This document shows positions 58,781 through 64,000 of a DNA stretch of 64,000 nucleotides, in pieces. Within the stretch, counting starts at the first letter, position 1. Each line of letters starts with the position of its first letter. Position numbers and translations under genes: made by a program. The notes under the pieces were generated by a model that saw only the letters and a list, made by a program, of their open reading frames with translations, did no database searches and was not told where the DNA came from. Source of the stretch: Zanthoxylum bungeanum (taxonomy: Eukaryota; Streptophyta; Magnoliopsida; Sapindales; Rutaceae); contig SKCR01019537.1 in NCBI GenBank assembly GCA_019454045.1, positions 1-64,000 on the forward strand. Direction: 5' to 3'.

Positions 58781-59998
58781 CTCTTATCATTTGTGATTAG
58801 ATCACCAGATGTATAAATTATAGGAGGTCCATATGATTAGTTCTTGGATTGAGAATGATATGAGACAGTATCATCCATGAAGGATTAATCATTAAATATC
58901 CCTAGTCAGAGTATTATCGAGATTGGACATCGATAATGCGTAAAAGACTAGTATTACACTTGTGCGCGTTGTGAGGGAATAACGGCATAGTTCTCATATA
59001 TTTGGGTATAGGATACTCACGGAAGTGTAATAGGAGGTTGTGTTTTACCGATGGTACGGGAAACAGCTTCGCTCTGGATAGACCCCCTCGGAATTCCATT
59101 GGTAGTATGACTATGTGTCTATGGAAGTCTGAAATCATGGTAGGTGTATTTGGTCTTAACCTGAGACTTGCACCGCTAATACTTGCGACAATCAATGTAC
59201 TTTGGTTTTGGTCATCCAGAGCTTTAACAGGTTCTGTGTACGCCTCTTCTGGGTATATTGAGAATCGTAGTGTATTGGGTGTGATGTCGAGATGGAAGTA
59301 TCACTCCAGTCATAGTGGAGATGATGGTCATGTAGGATACGAAACTCGTTCTCTTATATGCTCGAGCTATCGGGATATTATGACTAGGTCATGTTTATCC
59401 CATTATAGAGACTATTTACCAGAGATCCGATATGTGCTTCGTACGGGGCAGACAAAATTCCAGTCCTAGGCCTAGCACGTGACATCCGATACTGGATCGA
59501 AATATGTAATACTACGTATACTACGCCTGATATAGATCACATATTCCTATAAGGATATTTCTGGAGAATTGGGTAGGCATGACGCTTTGCTAGAAGTCAA
59601 CCTTGTCTTGTAAATCGGTAAAACATAGTACTTGGTACTTACGTGTTCGGATAGTCCGACGACCGTATTTACTGCCAACATATCCGGGGATCTCATGGGT
59701 CGCTTCCTGAAGATTCACCGATGACGTATGACTCGCACTTTATTAATCTGGATTATTAGTAAAGAGAGAAAATTAATCTGGGATTAATTGACGAGGTATT
59801 TTATCTGGGATAAAATATCATTTAAAGAGAGATAACGATTAATTTGGAATTAATCGATAAAATAATATATTGGATATATTATACGAAATTGGATTTCGAC
59901 GAGGAATTGAAATTAGATTTAATTCGGGCAAACGAGTTAATTTAGAATTAATTCGTTAGCGACGTGAATAGTGATTTCGCTAGGCATAATCATTTAAT
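58781..59998 (+). repeat. Outer copia LTR, second part, truncated at its 3' end
   Basis: The first five bases are the right CTCTT target duplication. The sequence continues the LTR begun at 48424 and tracks the solo LTR (33118-35123) through the hairpin chain (about 59745-59975). It stops at CATTTAATT, about 700 bp short of the LTR end. A 155-codon frame at 59002-59469 crosses conserved LTR blocks and is not considered a gene. Confidence 0.88.
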
Positions 59999-60268
59999 TG
60001 TTGGTTTCTATTAAGGTCCTAAGATCAATTATAAGCATGAATCAAGTGCGAAATTGTTGGAGAACCTCCAAGGTAAGCAAGCTTGACTTCAAGATCCAAT
60101 CTTGTTTCCAATGCTAGCAAGCTTCACTTAAAGATCCAATCTTGATTTCTCCCAGATGAAACGTTGTAGAGACCGCACAAGCTTCTCTAAACACTTCTCC
60201 AACTTAGTGTTGGTTTCTATTAAGGTCCCAAGATCAATTATAAGAATGAATCAAGTGCGAATACACAT
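59999..60268 (-). repeat. Rearranged inverted copies of a copia LTR end and its insertion site
   Basis: Positions 59999-60050 and 60208-60268 are both the reverse complement of the last ~55 bp of the solo LTR (TGTTGGTTTCTATTAAGGTCC). The DNA between (60051-60207) is the reverse complement of 35124-35285, including the CTAAG target site. So the same LTR-target junction exists here, inverted and with the LTR end duplicated. Confidence 0.85.
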
Positions 60269-60302
60269 CTATTGTGACAAAATCATTTTCATACTACGTA
60301 AA
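60269..60302. other. Short unassigned spacer
   Basis: Nothing recognisable between the LTR-junction fragments and the inverted repeat. Confidence 0.4.
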
Positions 60303-61159
60303 TTATGCGCCCTAGCATAAGGTAATTAGCCATAATTACTGGAATCTTAATTGAAAAATACCAATAACTGATAAAAGAAATAATAAAACGAATCATACAC
60401 GAATAACTAATAAAAATTAATTTTCATAATAAATACCTTTCATATGAGGGATATGAAATAAAAATTATTGTAGAAAAAAATTATAAAAAATTCTCCTCCA
60501 TGCTCATTAACTTTAGTCAATATCCGAAATACTATTAATTATAACCGAATTTAATATTTACATAAATAAATAAGTAGAAAATTGATTAATTTAATATGGA
60601 ATCGATTTTTTCCAACTCATATGCATGCTCATTAACATATATAATTAATGAAAATTAAACCATAACACGTGTAATTAATATATTTAATAAAAATACCTCA
60701 CCAAAATATCGAAAATATTATTTTTTATACGAACCATTAGCCATAATTACTCGAATTGTAACTGAAAAATAATTGGTCAAAGAAAATAATAAAACGATTC
60801 AGTAACGAATAAACGTATTCAGGATGTTATATATAAATAGATATCAATATTAATTAATTTATGCTCATTATTTGTGATGTTTCATCTTTTTGTATTAGTT
60901 ATAATCATTAAACACGAAATCGAGATCGAATCGAAGTAATAAACATGATATTGAATAATTTGTAATTGTTAGATATAACCAATACATGCATTTTCACACC
61001 ATCAATGTGCAATTTAACCACTAAGATGCAACTTTCAACCTTAAAAGATGCAAAAAATATTTTAAGCTTGAAAAATAAAAAATTAAATAATGACCATTAC
61101 AAACGCAACTTTTAAGAGTTAAATAAAAAACCACTAAATATTTGTGCTAGGGCGCATAA
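60303..61159. other. AT-rich segment bounded by a 15 bp inverted repeat (MITE-like?)
   Basis: TTATGCGCCCTAGCA at 60303-60317 is exactly mirrored by TGCTAGGGCGCATAA at 61145-61159. If the ends are taken as TATGCGCC...GGCGCATA, AAT flanks both sides. There is no transposase. Within it, two diverged copies of TTAGCCATAATTACT...AATAAAACGA occur at about 60325-60400 and 60735-60810. Around 60970-61060, ATGCAACTTTCAACC-like phrases recall the neighbouring satellite. Confidence 0.5.
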
Positions 61160-64000
61160 ATATGACCATTGAACATGCGACATATACCATTAAATTTGCA
61201 ACTTTCACCAATAAATATGAAATATCGAAGATGAAACCGTTAGCAATAACCATGCTAAATGAAACCATTGGACTTAAAACTTTAGCAATAACATGCAATT
61301 GCATCTGCCTCGAAAATCGCACCTGTAACTATGACCATTGAATATGCAACATCTACCATTAAACTTGCAACTTTCACCAATAAATATGCAATATATCGAA
61401 GATAAAACATTTAGCAATAAACATGCAAAATGAAACCATTGGACTTGAAACTTTAGCAATAACATGCAATTGCATCTGCCTCGAAAATCGCACATGTAAC
61501 TATAACCATTGATTATGCAACCTCTACCATTAAACTTGCAACTTTCACCAATAAATATGCAATATATCGAAGATGAAACCTTTAGCAATAAACAAGCAAA
61601 ATGAAATCATTGGACTTGAAACTTTAGCAATAACATGCAATTGCATCTGCCTCGAAAATCGCATCTGTAACTATGACCATTGAATATGCAACTTCTACCA
61701 TTAAACTTGCAACTTTCACCAATAAATATGCAATATTTCAAAGATGGAACCATTAGCAATAAACATGCAACATGAGACCATTGGACTTGAAATTTTAGCA
61801 ATAACATGCAATTGCATCTGCCTCGAAATTTGCACATGTAACTACGACCATTGAATATGCAACTTTTACCATTACACTTGCAACATTCACCAATAAATAT
61901 GCAATATTTCGAAGATAAACCGTTAGCAATAAACATGCAACATGAGACCATTGGACTTGAAACTTTAGCATAACATGCAATTGCATCTGCCTCGAAAACG
62001 CACATGTAACTATGACCATTGAAAAAGCAACCTCTACCATTAAACTTGCAACTTTCACCAATAAATATGTAATATATCGAAGATGAAACCTTTAGCAATA
62101 AACATGCAAAATGAAACCATTGGACTTGAAACTTTAGCAATAACATGCAATTGCATCTGCCTCGAAAATCGCACATGTAACTATAACCATTGATTATGCA
62201 ACCTCTACCATTAAACTTGCAACTTTCACCAATAAATATGCAATATATCGAAGATGAAACCTTTAGCAATAAACAAGCAAAATGAAATCATTGGACTTGA
62301 AACTTTAGCAATAACATGCAATTGCATCTGCCTCGAAAATCGCATCTGTAACTATGACCATTGAATATGCAACTTCTACCATTAAACTTGCAACTTTCAC
62401 CAATAAATATGCAATATTTCAAAGATGAAACCGTTAGCAATAAACATGAAACATGAGACCATTGGACTTGAAATTTTAGCAATAACATGCAATTGCATCT
62501 GCCTCGAAATTTGCACATGTAACTATGACCATTGAATATGCAACTTTTACCATTACACTTGCAGCATTCACCAATAAATATGCAATATTTCGAAGATAAA
62601 CCGTTAGCAATAAACATGCAACATGAGACCATTGGACTTGAAACTTTAGCAATAACATGCAATTGCATCTGCCTCGAAAATCGCACATGTAACTATGACC
62701 ATTGAAAAAGCAACCTCTACCATAAAACTTGCAACTTTCACCAATAAATATGTAATATATCGAAGATGAAACCTTTAGCAATAAACATGCAAAATGAAAC
62801 CATTGGACTTGAAACTTTAGCAATAACATGCAATTGCATCTGCCTCGAAAATCGCACATGTAACTATACCATTGATTATGCAACCTCTACCATTAAACTT
62901 GCAACTTTCACCATAAATATGCAATATATCGAAGATGAAACCTTTAGCAATAAACAAGCAAAATGAAATCATTGGACTTGAAACTTTAGCAATAACATGC
63001 AATTGCATCTGCCTCGAAAATCGCATATGTAACTATGACCATTGAATATGCAACTTCTACCATTAAACTTGCAACTTTCACCAATAAATATGCAATATTT
63101 CAAAGATGAAACCGTTAGCAATAAATATGCAACATGAGACCATTGGACTTGAAATTTTAGCAATAACATGCAATTGCATCTGCCTCGAAATTTGCACATG
63201 TAACTATGACCATTGAATATGCAACTTTTACCATTACACTTGCAACATTCACCAATAAATATGCAATATTTCGAAGATAAACCGTTAGCAATAAACATGC
63301 AACATGAGACCATTGGACTTGAAACTTTAGCAATAACATGCAATTGCATCTGCCTCGAAAATCGCACATGTAACTATGACCATTGAAAAAGCAACCTCTA
63401 CCATTAAACTTGCAACTTTCACCAATAAATATGTAATATATCGAAGATGAAACCTTTAGCAATAAACATGCAAAATGAAACCATTGGACTTGAAACTTTA
63501 GCAATAACATGCAATTGCATCTGCCTCGAAAATCGCACATGAAACTATAACCATTGATTATGCAACCTCTACCATTAAACTTGCAACTTTCACCACTAAA
63601 TATGCCATATATCGAAGATGAAACCTTTTGCAATAAACAAGCAAAATGAAATCATTGGACTTGAAACTTTAGCAATAACATGCAATTGCATGTGCCTCGA
63701 AAATCGCATCTGTAACTATGACCATTGAATATGCAACTTCTACCATTAAACTTGCAACTTTCACCAATAAATATGCAATATTTAAAAGATGAAACCGTTA
63801 GCAATAAACATGCAACATGAGACCATTGGACTTGAAATTTTAGCAATAACATGCAATTGCATCTGCCTCGAAATTTGCACATGTAACTATGACCATTGAA
63901 TATGCAACTTTTACCATTACACTTGCAACATTCACCAATAAATATGCAATATTTCGAAGATAAACCGTTAGCAATAAACATGCAACATGAGACCATTGGA
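61160..64000. repeat. ~171 bp satellite array, 16 full or partial monomers, continues beyond the window
   Basis: The anchor GCATCTGCCTCGAAA recurs at 61301, 61472, 61643, 61814, 61983, 62153, 62324, 62495, 62665, 62836, 63005, 63176, 63346, 63517, 63688 and 63859 (spacings 169-171; GCATGTGCCTCG at 63688). Each monomer is AT-rich with TTGGACTTGAAACTTTAGCAATAACATGCAATTGC and ACTTGCAACTTTCACCAATAAATATGCAATAT blocks. The leftmost monomer (61160-61300) is the most diverged, as expected at an array edge. Satellites of this length are typical of plant centromeres or subtelomeres; location is not proven by sequence. Confidence 0.97.
61472..64000. repeat. Four-monomer higher-order repeat of about 682 bp
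   Basis: Monomers come as four variants in fixed order. A has GATTATGCAACC and AAACAAGCAAAATGAAATC; B has GCATCTGTAAC and CAACTTCTACC; C has GAAATTTGCACATG and TTTTACCATTACACTTGCAACATTC; D has CCATTGAAAAAGCAACC and AAATATGTAATATATCG. Type A starts at 61472, 62153, 62836 and 63517, so the unit is 681-683 bp and nearly four turns are present. Confidence 0.93.

Noticed and set aside
59002..59469. 155-codon plus-strand frame, with partial counterparts at 33428-33760
   Set aside because: It lies within conserved LTR sequence and is broken by stops or shifts in the other LTR copies.
60303..61159. Autonomous DNA transposon
   Set aside because: No transposase frame, short inverted repeats and only a possible 3 bp flanking duplication; retained only as a MITE-like candidate.
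61274..63996. Long minus-strand open frames (up to 220 codons, cysteine-rich)
   Set aside because: They are the ~171 bp satellite read in one frame; frame breaks follow single-base monomer length changes, and there are no gene signals.
61160..64000. Match in length to primate alpha satellite (171 bp)
   Set aside because: Only the length agrees; the surroundings are plant retrotransposons and the motif content is different as far as I can judge.

Overview
The window reads as repeat-dense, probably (peri)centromeric or otherwise heterochromatic DNA of a flowering plant. The evidence is the plant-type LTR retrotransposons nested inside one another (Ty1/copia with tRNA-iMet-type primer sites; Ty3/gypsy Tat/Ogre-type with a TGGCGACTCYACTRGGGA primer site) and a ~171 bp satellite array at the right edge. 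I found no host protein gene, tRNA, rRNA or CRISPR array. The species cannot be named from the sequence alone.

Layout. 1-5151: end of a decayed copia polyprotein, its 3' LTR, then a chimera of two further LTR pieces in opposite orientation. 5185-12040: decayed Ty3/gypsy-like LTRs and interior, including three starts of a TGTAACAC-type LTR and a minus-strand primer-site/LTR end. 12041-12973: copia LTR fragment (-). 12974-21800 plus 32064-32125: Tat/Ogre-like non-autonomous DNA arranged as 3'UTR repeats, LTR, interior without gag/pol, 3'UTR repeats, LTR. That last LTR is split by copia element 2 at 21801-32063 (minus strand, 5 bp target duplication CGGGC), the only element with a near-complete gag-pol.

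32126-48423: an older, different copia element. A solo LTR lies near its 5' end (33118-35123, target duplication CTAAG). Its gag is split by a 9.2 kb Tat/Ogre-like non-autonomous element (37448-46657, minus strand), and its pol is mostly deleted. 48424-59998: a copia LTR split by copia element 3 (48516-58780, plus strand, target duplication CTCTT), whose LTRs are very alike although its coding region is dead. 59999-60268: rearranged LTR-junction fragments. 60303-61159: an AT-rich segment bounded by a 15 bp inverted repeat. From about 61160 to the end: a ~171 bp satellite organised as a four-monomer higher-order repeat of about 682 bp.

How the parts work together. Element 2 encodes capsid, protease, integrase, reverse transcriptase and RNase H, with all catalytic residues visible, so it or a relative could have supplied proteins to element 3 and to the LTR-only copies, which share LTR architecture, polypurine tract and leader repeats with it. 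The Tat-like copies have no enzymes and need an autonomous partner outside the window. The nesting gives a relative order: older copia and Tat-like sequences first, then the solo LTR, the outer copia LTR and the minus-strand Tat-like element, and elements 2 and 3 among the last. Many frame breaks and LTR-pair differences are single-base indels, so residual long-read assembly error should be considered before calling copies dead.
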